Assembly (NCBI RefSeq): GCF_001557535.2
Contig: NZ_CP014315.1
Coordinates: forward strand, 1,116,001 to 1,180,000
Direction of reading: 5' to 3'
DNA: 64,000 nucleotides
Origin: Burkholderia sp. PAMC 26561
Lineage (GTDB): Bacteria > Pseudomonadota > Gammaproteobacteria > Burkholderiales > Burkholderiaceae
In this document: piece by piece, positions 8,442 to 17,597 of the stretch
Numbering within the stretch: the stretch's first letter is position 1
Layout of the letters: each line of letters starts with the position of its first letter
Program-made: the position numbers and the translations under genes
The notes under the pieces: generated by a model
Database searches by the model: none
What the model was told of the DNA's origin: nothing
What the model saw: only the letters and a program-made list of their open reading frames with translations

Positions 8442-9302
8442 TCAGGATTTGTGAGTCAGAAATTCGGCGATGGCCGAAGCGATTTCCGGGGCATGCGTTT
8501 CAAGCGCGAAATGCCCGGTATCGAAGAAACGTACGACCGCATCGGGAATGTCGCGCTTGAAGGCCTCGGCGCCCGGTGGCAAGAAGAACGGATCGTTCTT
8601 TCCCCACACCGCGAGAAAGGGTGGACGATGGGTCCGGAAATATTCCTGGAACGACGGGTACAACGCGACATTGCTTTTATAATCGCCGAACAGGTCGAGC
8701 TGAATTTCATCCGCGCCGGGACGGCTCAAATAGAAGTCGTCGAGCGAATAGCCGTCCGGCGACACGAGCGTGGTGTCCGGGACACCGTGCGTGTATTGCC
8801 AGAAGGTCGTGTCGTGCGTGAGCATTGCACGCAGCGCTTCGCGATTCGCACTCGACGCATCCTCCCAATAGGCGCGAATGGGATTCCAGCCATCGCTCAA
8901 ACCTTCTTCGTACGCGTTGCCGTTCTGCGAGATGATCGCGGTAATTCGTTCAGGATGACTGAGCGCCAGACGAAATCCCGTTGGCGCGCCGTAGTCGAAA
9001 ACATAGATTGCAAAGCGATCGAAACCGACAACTTCGGTAAACCGTCCAATGACCTTGGCGATGTTCTCGAACGTGTACGTAAATGCTTCGCGGCCTGGCA
9101 TATCCGATTGCCCGAAGCCAGGCAGATCCGGCGCGATGATATGGAAGCGGTCGGCGAGCCTCGGAATCAGGTCGCGAAACATGTGGCCCGAGCTTGGAAA
9201 GCCGTGCAGGAGCAATAACTTTGGCGCGCCGGGTTGACCCGCTTCACGATAAAACACCTTGAAGCCGTCAACGTCAGCAGAGCGATAGGTAGTGGCAGAC
9301 AT
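8442..9302 (-). CDS. Alpha/beta hydrolase, haloalkane dehalogenase/epoxide hydrolase-like
   Basis: A 286-aa alpha/beta hydrolase. The oxyanion motif LLLHGFPSSGHMF is followed by the nucleophile elbow YVFDYGAPTG, where Asp is the nucleophile as in haloalkane dehalogenases and epoxide hydrolases. A candidate acid lies in VWGKNDPFF and the catalytic His is in DTGHFALETH. The gene is 11 bp from the following SDR and 18 bp from the preceding hydrolase, so the three are one operon. Substrate unknown. Confidence 0.85.
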   Translation of the reverse strand: MSATTYRSADVDGFKVFYREAGQPGAPKLLLLHGFPSSGHMFRDLIPRLADRFHIIAPDLPGFGQSDMPGREAFTYTFENIAKVIGRFTEVVGFDRFAIYVFDYGAPTGFRLALSHPERITAIISQNGNAYEEGLSDGWNPIRAYWEDASSANREALRAMLTHDTTFWQYTHGVPDTTLVSPDGYSLDDFYLSRPGADEIQLDLFGDYKSNVALYPSFQEYFRTHRPPFLAVWGKNDPFFLPPGAEAFKRDIPDAVVRFFDTGHFALETHAPEIASAIAEFLTHKS

Positions 9303-9320
9303 GAGTTCTTTCTTCCGAAG

Positions 9321-10016
9321 TTATTGAGCGGCAACTGCGCGAGCCGCTTCGATGATCACGCTGGTCACGGCATCCGGCGACGTAATCATCGGCGTGTGAT
9401 CGACGGGATATGAACGCACGAGCGCGTTCATGCGCTGTGCCATGAATTGCTGGTTTTCGCGAATGATCATCCGGTCTTCATCAGCAATCAGGAACCAGCT
9501 CGGCCGGTCCTTCCAGAGAGGACGTCCCACTGCCACCCCGATACACGAAACGGAAACAGGGCGCTGAACCGCTTCCAGCACGGTCAGCTCTTGCGAACTC
9601 GCATGCTGCGCGAACGCGTCCGCAAAGGCTTTCTTGGGCAACCAGATCAGGCCATGCTTGTCCGGCGATAGTGTGGGCGCTAGCGGATGCGGTTTGCCGC
9701 GATTGAATACGTCGCCGACGGTTTCGCCTTCATCGGGCGCCAACGCGGCCACGTAGACCAAGGCCCTGACATTCTCGGCCCGCGCCGATCCGATCACCGC
9801 GCCGGCGTACGCATGCCCCGCGAGAACCACTGGACCATCCACGCGTTCCAGTGTTCTTCCGAGCGCTGCCACGTCGTCTTGCAACGAACTCAGCGGCAGG
9901 GGCGCCGCGATCGCATTGATACCTTGTGCCTTCAGCCTTTCGATGACCTTGCTCCAACTCGATCCGTCTGCCCACGCGCCGTGTACGAGCCCCGCACTTA
10001 CATTTCCAGCCGACAT
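9321..10016 (-). CDS. Alpha/beta hydrolase fold protein with Ala at the nucleophile position
   Basis: A 231-aa member of the esterase/hydroxynitrile-lyase-like group (VHGAWADGSSW at the N terminus). The nucleophile elbow, normally GHSYGG, reads GHAYAG (67-72), so Ala69 stands where the catalytic Ser should be. The His region is kept (YPVDHTPM). It is therefore either a non-hydrolytic member or uses other chemistry. It is the first gene of the minus-strand operon and starts 175 bp from the divergent CGNR gene. Confidence 0.8.
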   Translation of the reverse strand: MSAGNVSAGLVHGAWADGSSWSKVIERLKAQGINAIAAPLPLSSLQDDVAALGRTLERVDGPVVLAGHAYAGAVIGSARAENVRALVYVAALAPDEGETVGDVFNRGKPHPLAPTLSPDKHGLIWLPKKAFADAFAQHASSQELTVLEAVQRPVSVSCIGVAVGRPLWKDRPSWFLIADEDRMIIRENQQFMAQRMNALVRSYPVDHTPMITSPDAVTSVIIEAARAVAAQ

Positions 10017-10084
10017 GTCTTGATCCTCCGAAGATAAAGTGACGTAGATACACGCCTGCGGCTTTGATTAACGAGGTGCTTATA

Positions 10085-10156
10085 TGTAACCGTCTCATTG
10101 CCTATTTAAAGGTTACACTGACGATGTAACTTGTCAAGTAGAGTTTTAGTGGTTAC
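10085..10156. promoter_or_regulatory. GTAACC half-site cluster, candidate CGNR operators
   Basis: Four copies of GTAAC(C) or its complement lie between the divergent genes: TGTAACC 10085-10091, GGTTACA 10111-10117, TGTAAC 10125-10130, GGTTAC 10151-10156. The first two form an inverted repeat. Position and repetition suggest binding sites of the adjacent regulator. Confidence 0.5.
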
Positions 10157-10191
10157 GATTCCATTATCGTTATTTCGGATCGCCGTAAAAG

Positions 10192-10830
10192 ATGGATTAC
10201 CGCCAAATACCCGCGATGTTCGTGGCCGACGCGCCCGGCCTTGATTTCCTCAACTCGGTCGCAACGCCCGTAGATGAACAAGTTGACTGGATACCCAATG
10301 GCGAGGGCCTGTTGTCGTGGCTGACGCAGGCGGGGCTTGCGCCATCCGCTGCAATCGAAGCGATCAGAAGCCGTTCCACTGCGGCCGAACTCGACGACCT
10401 GGCGGCGAAAGCACGCGAACTGCGGGAATGGTTCAGGGGATTTACGCGGAAGAGGAAGGGACGGCCGTTGGCGCCAAAGGACCTTCGTGAACTTGGACCC
10501 TTGAACCAGATACTCGAGCGTGACCAGCAGCATCAGGAGATCGTCAAACGTTCATTGAATGGCGTCGCGCGTCTCGAACTTCAGGCGGTTCGACGTTGGG
10601 ATTCACCAGAATCACTGCTTATGCCAATAGCCGAAGCGCTCGCGAAGCTCGTCTGCGAGGAGGACTTCACGTACGTGAAAGCGTGCGAGGGTCCGACGTG
10701 CACGCTGATGTTCGCAGATCACACTCGCGGTCACGCTCGCCGATGGTGCAGCATGGCTGCCTGCGGCAACCGCGCGAAGGTTGCCGCACACCGCAAGCGT
10801 CTCAAGGATCAGGAGAGCGGCGGACTTTAG
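10192..10830 (+). CDS. CGNR zinc-finger transcriptional regulator (ABATE domain)
   Basis: A 212-aa protein. Residues 10-150 form the putative stress-induced ABATE region (LDFLNSV motif), and the C terminus carries the CGNR zinc finger: C165-x4-C170, C186-x4-C191 with the diagnostic CGNR at 191-194 followed by basic residues. This family binds DNA and usually controls a neighbouring operon. It is divergent from the two alpha/beta hydrolases and the SDR, and repeated GTAACC elements lie between them. Confidence 0.85.
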   Translation: MDYRQIPAMFVADAPGLDFLNSVATPVDEQVDWIPNGEGLLSWLTQAGLAPSAAIEAIRSRSTAAELDDLAAKARELREWFRGFTRKRKGRPLAPKDLRELGPLNQILERDQQHQEIVKRSLNGVARLELQAVRRWDSPESLLMPIAEALAKLVCEEDFTYVKACEGPTCTLMFADHTRGHARRWCSMAACGNRAKVAAHRKRLKDQESGGL

Positions 10831-10880
10831 AGTCTTGAGCTTGTATCGGCGTGTTGCGACCATGTATTGAGGAGCGTGAG

Positions 10881-11579
10881 ATGAACCATATCAAGGCGAT
10901 CGCATTCGATCTTTATGGAACCCTGTTCGATGTTCATTCGGTCATCGACCAGTGCGAAAAACGCTTTCCGGGACGGGGACGCGAAGTCAGTACGGTGTGG
11001 AGGCAAAAACAACTCGAATACACGTGGTTGCGCAGCCTGATGAACCGCTACGTGACCTTCGAACAGGCAACGGGAGATGCACTGCGCTATACCTGCAAAC
11101 ATCTACGGCTTGATCTCGATGAACCGGCTTGCAGCACGCTTTGTGATGCTTATCTGCGTTTGCAATCGTTTCCGGAAGTGCCTGCGGCGCTGCGCGAACT
11201 GAGGGCGCGCGGGTTGAAACTGGCGGTGCTGTCAAATGGTTCGCCGCATTCCATCGGCGCCGTGGTGGGTAACGGCGGTCTTCGCGATGAATTCGATCAT
11301 CTGATCAGCGTCGATCCGGTTCGGATCTTTAAACCGCATGATCAAGCGTACGCATTGGCCGAGCGGGTTTTTGGACTTGCGCGCGGATCGATTCTTTTTG
11401 TGTCGTCGAATGCGTGGGATGCAACCGGTGCGCGATATTTCGGTTTCCCGACGTGCTGGATCAATCGCGGCGGCGGGACCTTTGATGAGATGGGGCAAGC
11501 ACCGGACTGGGAGTTGCGCGGGCTCGATGAAGTGGCGCGGCTGTTCGATGGTGCTGAACGGAATGCGCCGCTGGCCTGA
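10881..11579 (+). CDS. Haloacid dehalogenase, type II
   Basis: A 232-aa HAD-superfamily enzyme. The nucleophile Asp10 is in [10 protein letters not shown], the halide-site Arg region is [11 protein letters not shown], motif II is VLSNGSP, the Lys is in IFKPH and motif III is [10 protein letters not shown], a combination characteristic of L-2-haloacid dehalogenases. These release halide from 2-haloacids to give 2-hydroxyacids. The ATG at 10881 has GAGGAG upstream; an earlier in-frame Met has none. The haloalkane-dehalogenase-like gene 1.6 kb away may be related in function, but no haloacid permease is present. Confidence 0.85.
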   Translation: MNHIKAIAFDLYGTLFDVHSVIDQCEKRFPGRGREVSTVWRQKQLEYTWLRSLMNRYVTFEQATGDALRYTCKHLRLDLDEPACSTLCDAYLRLQSFPEVPAALRELRARGLKLAVLSNGSPHSIGAVVGNGGLRDEFDHLISVDPVRIFKPHDQAYALAERVFGLARGSILFVSSNAWDATGARYFGFPTCWINRGGGTFDEMGQAPDWELRGLDEVARLFDGAERNAPLA

Positions 11580-11580
11580 G

Positions 11581-11625
11581 AAAAAGCGGGGCGGCTTCGG
11601 CTTGATGCAGAAGCATAAGCCGCCC
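11581..11625 (-). terminator. Rho-independent terminator of the cytochrome/sorbosone dehydrogenase operon
   Basis: GGGCGGCTT (11589-11597) and AAGCCGCCC (11617-11625) form a 9-bp stem. Read on the minus strand the stem is followed by CCGC and five T (11585-11581), 8 bp after the cytochrome stop. It may also slow transcription of the convergent HAD gene. Confidence 0.65.
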
Positions 11626-11632
11626 GTTTCCA

Positions 11633-11950
11633 TCACGGCCGAAGACTGTGATAGTACGCGGCAAGATTCGCGATATCGGTATCGGATAGCGGCTTGGCCA
11701 TCATCGTCATCATCTCGTTCTGGCGCGCGCCGGATTTGAAATCGTTCAGCGCCTTGACCAGATACTCTTCGGTTTGTCCGGCGAGATTGGGTGCGTCCGG
11801 AATCTTCGCGAGGCCGTCAATGCCGTGACATGCCTGGCATTGCAGGGCTTTGGCGCGTCCAGCCTGCACGTCGGCGGCGAGCGCCGCATGCGCGGACCAC
11901 ACGGCGGCCGCGACTAGCGCCGCCGTCATCATCGTCGATGATTTCTTCAT
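11633..11950 (-). CDS. Periplasmic class I cytochrome c
   Basis: A 105-aa protein with a signal peptide (MTAALVAAAVWSAHAALAA), one haem-binding CQACH motif and a distal Met in MMAKPLSD. Its ATG overlaps the upstream sorbosone dehydrogenase stop by 4 bp, so the two are translationally coupled. It probably takes electrons from that dehydrogenase in the periplasm and passes them to the respiratory chain. Confidence 0.9.
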   Translation of the reverse strand: MKKSSTMMTAALVAAAVWSAHAALAADVQAGRAKALQCQACHGIDGLAKIPDAPNLAGQTEEYLVKALNDFKSGARQNEMMTMMAKPLSDTDIANLAAYYHSLRP

Positions 11951-13215
11951 TTTCCGCCCGTGTAAGAGATGCGATAGATTGCGCCGGCGAAGTCATCGGA
12001 GACGAGCAGCGAGCCGTCCTGCAACTGCTGCACGTCAACCGGACGGCCCATATACTCGCCCGTTGGCGTGAGCCAGCCTTCAGCAAATACCTCTGCCTCG
12101 CCAGCCGTGCCGTCATCCTTGACCGGCGTGAACATGATGCGCGCGCCGATCGGCGTCGTGCGATTCCACGAGCCGTGCTGGGCATCGAATATCCCACCCT
12201 GGTACTTTGCCGGGAACATCTTGCCGGTGTAGAACGACATGCCGAGGTCGGCCGCGTGCGCCACCATTTCGACTTGCGGGAACACCACGCCGGCAGGTGG
12301 CGTTGCGTCCTTGTATTCGACTGTGCGGACCTTGCCGCCGCCATACCAAGGGAAGCCGAAGTTCTCGCCCGCTTTCGTCGCGCGATTGAGTTCGCCGGGC
12401 GGAATGTCGTCGCCCATGCCATCGACCTGGTTGTCGGTAAACCACAGCGTCTTGTCCTTCGGATTGAAGTCGAGACCCACGGAATTGCGTATGCCATGTG
12501 CATAGATCTCGCGGTTCTTGCCATCCTGATCCATGCGGATAATGCCCGCGAGACCGTTCTTGTCGAGCTCGGCGAGCTTGTCCTTTGGCGGCACGTTCCA
12601 GGGTTGCCCCAGCGCGATATACAACTTCTTGTCCGGTCCGATGCGGCACACACGCGCGCCATGATTGAAGCTTTCGAACTGCGTCGGAATCAGCTTGCCC
12701 TGCGGCACGACGACGGCCGCCGCGACATCGCTGCCGCCTTCTCCGAAGAATTGCGCTGCAGGAAACGCAAGCACACGATTTTGCTCGATGACGTAAAGAA
12801 CACCGTCAGGCGAAAAACATACGCCGTTGGGAACCTTGAACGTCACCGAACTTGCAAAGGCGACGACATCGTCCGCAACCCGGCGCTTGGTGCGGTCGGT
12901 CACTTGCCATACGCGCGCCTTGCGCGTGCCGACGAAGACAACGCCCGTCGATGGTTCGATCGCCATGTGGCGCGCGTCCGGCACGACCGCATACAACTCG
13001 ATCTTGAAGCCCGGCGGCAGTTTGATCGACTTGAGATTTTCACGCAGCGCGTCGGCGCGCTGGCCGGCCTGCGGCACGGTTTCGGCGGGCGTGGTGTTAC
13101 CCGTTTGCTGGAAGTTAGAAAGCGTATTGACGTTGTCCTGCGCCGCCTGGGCGCATGGCAGGGCGGCGAGCATCGCGCCAACGGCAACAGGCATAAGCTT
13201 GAGCGCTGCGTTCAT
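11947..13215 (-). CDS. Sorbosone/aldose dehydrogenase family protein, exported
   Basis: A 422-aa protein with a signal peptide (LKLMPVAVGAMLAALPCAQA) and a six-bladed beta-propeller of the glucose/sorbosone dehydrogenase family. Typical pieces are visible: LPPGFKIELYA, NGVCFSPDGVLYVIE, HGIRNSVGLDFNP and LWFTDNQVDGMGDD. Some members use PQQ to oxidise aldehydes or sugars. The overlapping cytochrome c gene supports a periplasmic electron-donating oxidase role. Whether PQQ is bound cannot be settled here. Confidence 0.85.
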   Translation of the reverse strand: MNAALKLMPVAVGAMLAALPCAQAAQDNVNTLSNFQQTGNTTPAETVPQAGQRADALRENLKSIKLPPGFKIELYAVVPDARHMAIEPSTGVVFVGTRKARVWQVTDRTKRRVADDVVAFASSVTFKVPNGVCFSPDGVLYVIEQNRVLAFPAAQFFGEGGSDVAAAVVVPQGKLIPTQFESFNHGARVCRIGPDKKLYIALGQPWNVPPKDKLAELDKNGLAGIIRMDQDGKNREIYAHGIRNSVGLDFNPKDKTLWFTDNQVDGMGDDIPPGELNRATKAGENFGFPWYGGGKVRTVEYKDATPPAGVVFPQVEMVAHAADLGMSFYTGKMFPAKYQGGIFDAQHGSWNRTTPIGARIMFTPVKDDGTAGEAEVFAEGWLTPTGEYMGRPVDVQQLQDGSLLVSDDFAGAIYRISYTGGK

Positions 13216-14405
13216 CTGTTTGTCTCCTGGGATGTTGCTTCGTTTTTAGTGACTGCAACTACGGACAAAAAGTGATGTGCGATACGAAACATGCCGTGCC
13301 CGCGTGCGATGCTCGCGCTAAACGATGCCATAGAGACGCAAGCATGATCGGTGTGCTTTGTGCGAGGGAGCGTCCGCGAGCTTTGGCGGTCGGCGCGGAG
13401 AAGCGCTGCATGAACGGGAGGTCTTGTTCATTGCTTCCTCGCAGTGCATCAATTCCTGACAGCGTTCCCTGAGGCATCACTAAAGGTGTGAATGGCAGCC
13501 GCGTAGCTTCAAAGGAAAAGCATGAGTGTCTGGTATAGACCGTCCGTGAATGCAGGTCAAGATCCGGTATTCCGGCAAGCAATTCACTGGTCAAGCGCTT
13601 TTCTCTTTTATCGTAATGTTAATGTAATTCATTGGGCAATTATTCTAAATGCTCTTTGTGCGCGCCGCTTTTCGGGCTTGGATGTCGACGAACAACGTCA
13701 TCCGCTGCGTTATGTGGACTCCCAATCACACGATCGAGTAGGCGCATCGTTATTGTTCGGGCCTTCAACGTATCGAGTCGAACGTTTGGAGTTCGCTGCA
13801 GATCCATGTAATTTGGATACCGAAATATCCATCAATTTCCGTCTAAGGTTGATCGCTGCCAAGCGCCATTAGAAGCGGTTCCCGGCGAAAGGCGATCCCT
13901 GATCAGCCCGATTCGAAAATGGCAAAACTGCCAGCTTCGCATTGTTCTGACTATGTACACTCCGCCAGTCGAGGTTTCTATCGATGAGAGATTCATATGG
14001 TTCAGTCCGAAACGAAGTAGCGCACACACGAAGTTTTTTAGTGAGTGCGTTTGGCCGCTGCAGAGTTGTTTTCGTTTGTGTACATTCGCGCATCGTCCTG
14101 GCGTTGGTGAATCCAATGGTTTGAACGATGCCTTGATTTCAGTTTGCCTTTTCGGGGAGGAATTTTGAAAGGCAGACGAAAACTACAATCTCCGCTCGAC
14201 TGACATTTATGGTGCTCGAGACTTTTGGCAAGTTGGAACCCCGATCAATAGGGTTCGCTTGTAGCCGTACCGTCTGCCGTCATGATGAAAACGATCCTAC
14301 CCGGCGTACTTTCCGGGCCACGCGAATGAATGCGGCCGCTCTGCGCCAATTGCCGCGCGAGGCGGCATCACGGCGCCCGGTGCAACCCCAAGTCCTGGAA
14401 TTCTC
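13216..14405. other. 1.2-kb gap without a convincing gene
   Basis: The stretch 13600-14200 is visibly AT-richer than its flanks. Frames of 60-116 codons exist (for example 13522-13872 plus strand) but show no family I recognise, no clear ribosome binding site and no conserved-looking composition. It holds a small stem TGGCA-AAAC-TGCCA (13920-13933) and a distant inverted pair ATGTACAC (13953-13960)/GTGTACAT (14078-14085). The RND operon promoter presumably lies at its right end. It could be a degraded acquired segment. Confidence 0.5.
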
Positions 14406-17400
14406 ATGCTTGCCCTAGTACGTATCGCTCTGCGGCGGCCCTATACGTTTGTCGTCCTGGCGATCCTTATCCTGATCATCGGACCGCTTTCGGCGTTGCG
14501 CACACCAACCGATATCTTTCCCGATATCCGCATTCCCGTCATCAGCGTCGTGTGGCAATACACGGGTCTGCCGCCCGATCAAATGGTTGGACGAATCACG
14601 TCGCCGTTCGAGCGCTCGCTGACCACGACCGTGAACGACATCCAGCACATTGAAGCAGAGTCGGTGAATGGCTTCGGGATCATCAAGATCTTCTTCCAGC
14701 CGGGTGTCAACATCAGCAATGCGAATGCGCAGGTGACCGCCGTTTCGCAGACGCAGTTGCGCCAACTGCCGCCGGGCACCACGCCGCCTTTGATCCTGAA
14801 CTACAACGCATCGACGGTACCGATCATCCAGCTTGCGCTGTCGGGCAAGGGACTCTCTGAACAAAACCTGGGCGACCTCGGGCTGAATCAATTGCGTCCG
14901 GCGCTGGTCACCGTTGCAGGCGCTTCGATACCGTACCCGTTTGGCGGCAAGACCCGTCAGGTGCAGATCGACATCAATCCGGCGGCCCTGCAAGCACGCG
15001 GTCTGTCCGCGCAGGACGTCGCGAATGCGCTTGCAAGCCAGAATCTGCTGACGCCTATCGGCACGGAAAAGATCGGCGATCACGAATACACGCTGCAGCT
15101 CAACAATGCACCGTCCGCAATCAAGGCGCTCGGCGACCTGCCGATCAAGGCGGTGAACGGCACGACTGTCTATATCCACGACGTCGCCAACGTGCGCGAC
15201 GGCAGCCCGCCGCAGACGAACATCGTGCACGTGGACGGCAAGCGCTCGGTGCTGATGTCGATCCTGAAGAACGGCTCCGTATCCACACTAGGGATCATCG
15301 ACGGGATCAAGCAGCATGTGATCGATGCAAAACCTTCCTTGCCCGACGCGCTGCAAATCGCGCCGATCGGCGACCAGTCGTTGTTCGTGCGTGCGGCCAT
15401 CAGCGGTGTGGCGCGCGAAGGCGTGATTGCGGCGGCGCTTACCAGCCTGATGATCCTGCTGTTCCTCGGAAGCTGGCGTTCGACGGTGATCATCGCGACC
15501 TCGATCCCGCTTGCGATTCTCGGTTCCATCGCGACCTTGTCGGCGCTCGGCGAGACGCTCAACATCATGACGCTGGGCGGACTCGCGCTCGCGGTGGGGA
15601 TTCTGGTCGACGACGCGACGGTGACCATCGAAAATATCAACTGGCACCTGGAGCAGGGCAAGCAGGTTGAAGAGGCCATTCTCGATGGCGCCGCGCAAAT
15701 CGTCACGCCGGCGTTCGTTGCGCTCTTGTGCATTTGTATTGTGTTCGTGCCGATGTTCTTCCTGAACGGCGTTGCGCGCTTTCTCTTCGTGCCCATGGCC
15801 GAGGCCGTGATCTTCGCGATGATCTCGTCGTTCATCTTGTCGCGCACGCTCGTTCCCACGATGGCGAAGTATTTGCTGCATCCGCACGATCTCAGCGAAG
15901 ACGCGCATGAGAAGAAGCGGCCGGGACCTTTGGGACGCTTCCAGCAAGGTTTCGAGCGCCGCTTCGAGAAGGTGCGCGCGGGGTATCACAGCCTGCTCGA
16001 ACTGGCGCTGAACCATCGCGCGCCGTTCGTGAGTTGCTTTCTCGGCTTCGTGCTGGTTTCGTTCGCGCTCGTGCCTTTGCTGGGCCGCAACTTTTTCCCG
16101 GCGGTGGACGCGGGGCAGATCCTGTTGCACGTGCGTGCGCCAGTTGGCGTGCGTGTCGAGAAGACCGCGCAGATCTTCTCGGATGTGGAGGCATCGATCC
16201 GGCAGATCATTCCGCCGAACGAACTCAGCACGGTGGTCGATAACATCGGCCTGCCAGTGAGCGGTATTAATCTCGCGTACAACAATACGGGGACCATCGG
16301 CTCGCAAGATGGCGACATCCAGATTGCGCTGAACGAAAACCATCATCCAACCGATGACTACGTGAGGCAGATGCGCGAGAAACTGCCGCGGCTTTATCCC
16401 GGTGTGACGTTCTCGTTTCCGCCCGCGGACATCATCAGCCAGATCCTGAACTTCGGCGCGCCCGCGCCGGTCGACTTGCAGGTTCGCGGCAACAATCTGC
16501 CTGCCAACTTCGCCTACGCGAACCGCCTGCTGCGCGAGATCCGCCGGATTCCAGGCGTCGTCGATGCGCGCATCCAGCAAGCGCAAAATTCGCCGACCTT
16601 CAACGTCGACGTGGACCGCACGCGTGCGCAGCTTCTCGGCATCAACGAACGCGATGTGACGAACAGCCTGGTGGTGAATCTCGCGGGATCGAGCCAGGTT
16701 GCGCCGACGTTCTGGCTGAATAACGCGAACGGCGTGTCATACCCGATCGTGATGCAGACACCGCAATACAGCCTTGATTCGCTCGCGTCGCTGCAGAACC
16801 TGCCGATCACATCGAGCCTGCAAAGCAGCGGCCAGATCCTCGGCGGCTTGGCGACCGTGCAGCGCACGAACACCAACGCGGTCGTGAGCCAGTACAACAT
16901 CCAGCCGATGGTCGAGATCTTCGCGACCACGCAGGACCGCGATCTCGGCGCGGTTGCGGCGGATATTCAACGCGTCGTGCAGGACAATGCGGATACGCTG
17001 CCTAAGGGTTCTTCGGTGGCCTTGCTCGGCCAGGTGCAGACCATGAACAGCGCGTTTGCCGGCATGCTGTTCGGGCTGCTGGGCGCGGTCGTGCTGATCT
17101 ATCTGATTGTCGTGGTCAACTTCCAGTCGTGGGCCGATCCGTTCGTGATCGTCACCGCGTTGCCCGCCGCGCTCGCGGGCATCGTCTGGATGCTGTTTGC
17201 AACGCACACCACGCTGTCCGTGCCGGCGCTGACCGGCGCGATCATGTGCATGGGCGTGGCGACCGCGAACTCCATTCTTGTCATCAGCTTCTGCCGCGAG
17301 CGTCTTGCCGAGCACGGCGACCCGTTCAAGGCGGCGCTCGAAGCAGGGTTCACCCGCTTCCGGCCGGTGCTGATGACCGCGCTCTCCATGATCATCGGCA

Positions 17401-17597
17401 TGGCGCCGATGGCGCTCGCGCTGGGCGAGGGCGGCGAACAGAATGCACCGCTTGGCCGCGCCGTGATCGGCGGCCTGATTTTCGCCACCACCGCGTCGCT
17501 GCTTCTCGTCCCGGTGATCTTCTGCATCATTCACTCGCGCCCTGGCCGCGCGATTGCCCCGACACCCGTCACGGGAGGTCCTGCTCATGTCGTCTGA
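14406..17597 (+). CDS. RND efflux transporter permease subunit
   Basis: A 1063-aa inner-membrane RND proton antiporter of AcrB size and layout: helix 1 (FVVLAILILIIGPLSAL), a large periplasmic loop, helices 2-6, a second loop and helices 8-12. The proton-relay Asp pair is in ILVDDATVTIEN near residue 402, in helix 4. It exports drugs, solvents or aromatic compounds as part of a tripartite pump with the two following genes. Its stop overlaps the adaptor start by 11 bp. Substrate is not predictable. Confidence 0.95.
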   Translation: MLALVRIALRRPYTFVVLAILILIIGPLSALRTPTDIFPDIRIPVISVVWQYTGLPPDQMVGRITSPFERSLTTTVNDIQHIEAESVNGFGIIKIFFQPGVNISNANAQVTAVSQTQLRQLPPGTTPPLILNYNASTVPIIQLALSGKGLSEQNLGDLGLNQLRPALVTVAGASIPYPFGGKTRQVQIDINPAALQARGLSAQDVANALASQNLLTPIGTEKIGDHEYTLQLNNAPSAIKALGDLPIKAVNGTTVYIHDVANVRDGSPPQTNIVHVDGKRSVLMSILKNGSVSTLGIIDGIKQHVIDAKPSLPDALQIAPIGDQSLFVRAAISGVAREGVIAAALTSLMILLFLGSWRSTVIIATSIPLAILGSIATLSALGETLNIMTLGGLALAVGILVDDATVTIENINWHLEQGKQVEEAILDGAAQIVTPAFVALLCICIVFVPMFFLNGVARFLFVPMAEAVIFAMISSFILSRTLVPTMAKYLLHPHDLSEDAHEKKRPGPLGRFQQGFERRFEKVRAGYHSLLELALNHRAPFVSCFLGFVLVSFALVPLLGRNFFPAVDAGQILLHVRAPVGVRVEKTAQIFSDVEASIRQIIPPNELSTVVDNIGLPVSGINLAYNNTGTIGSQDGDIQIALNENHHPTDDYVRQMREKLPRLYPGVTFSFPPADIISQILNFGAPAPVDLQVRGNNLPANFAYANRLLREIRRIPGVVDARIQQAQNSPTFNVDVDRTRAQLLGINERDVTNSLVVNLAGSSQVAPTFWLNNANGVSYPIVMQTPQYSLDSLASLQNLPITSSLQSSGQILGGLATVQRTNTNAVVSQYNIQPMVEIFATTQDRDLGAVAADIQRVVQDNADTLPKGSSVALLGQVQTMNSAFAGMLFGLLGAVVLIYLIVVVNFQSWADPFVIVTALPAALAGIVWMLFATHTTLSVPALTGAIMCMGVATANSILVISFCRERLAEHGDPFKAALEAGFTRFRPVLMTALSMIIGMAPMALALGEGGEQNAPLGRAVIGGLIFATTASLLLVPVIFCIIHSRPGRAIAPTPVTGGPAHVV

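Noticed and set aside
11791..13275. 494-codon open frame on the plus strand
   Set aside because: Antisense to the cytochrome c and sorbosone dehydrogenase genes, whose motifs and overlap are unambiguous.
13522..13872. 116-codon plus-strand frame in the AT-richer gap
   Set aside because: No ribosome binding site, no recognisable domain and mixed composition; kept only as part of the gap description.
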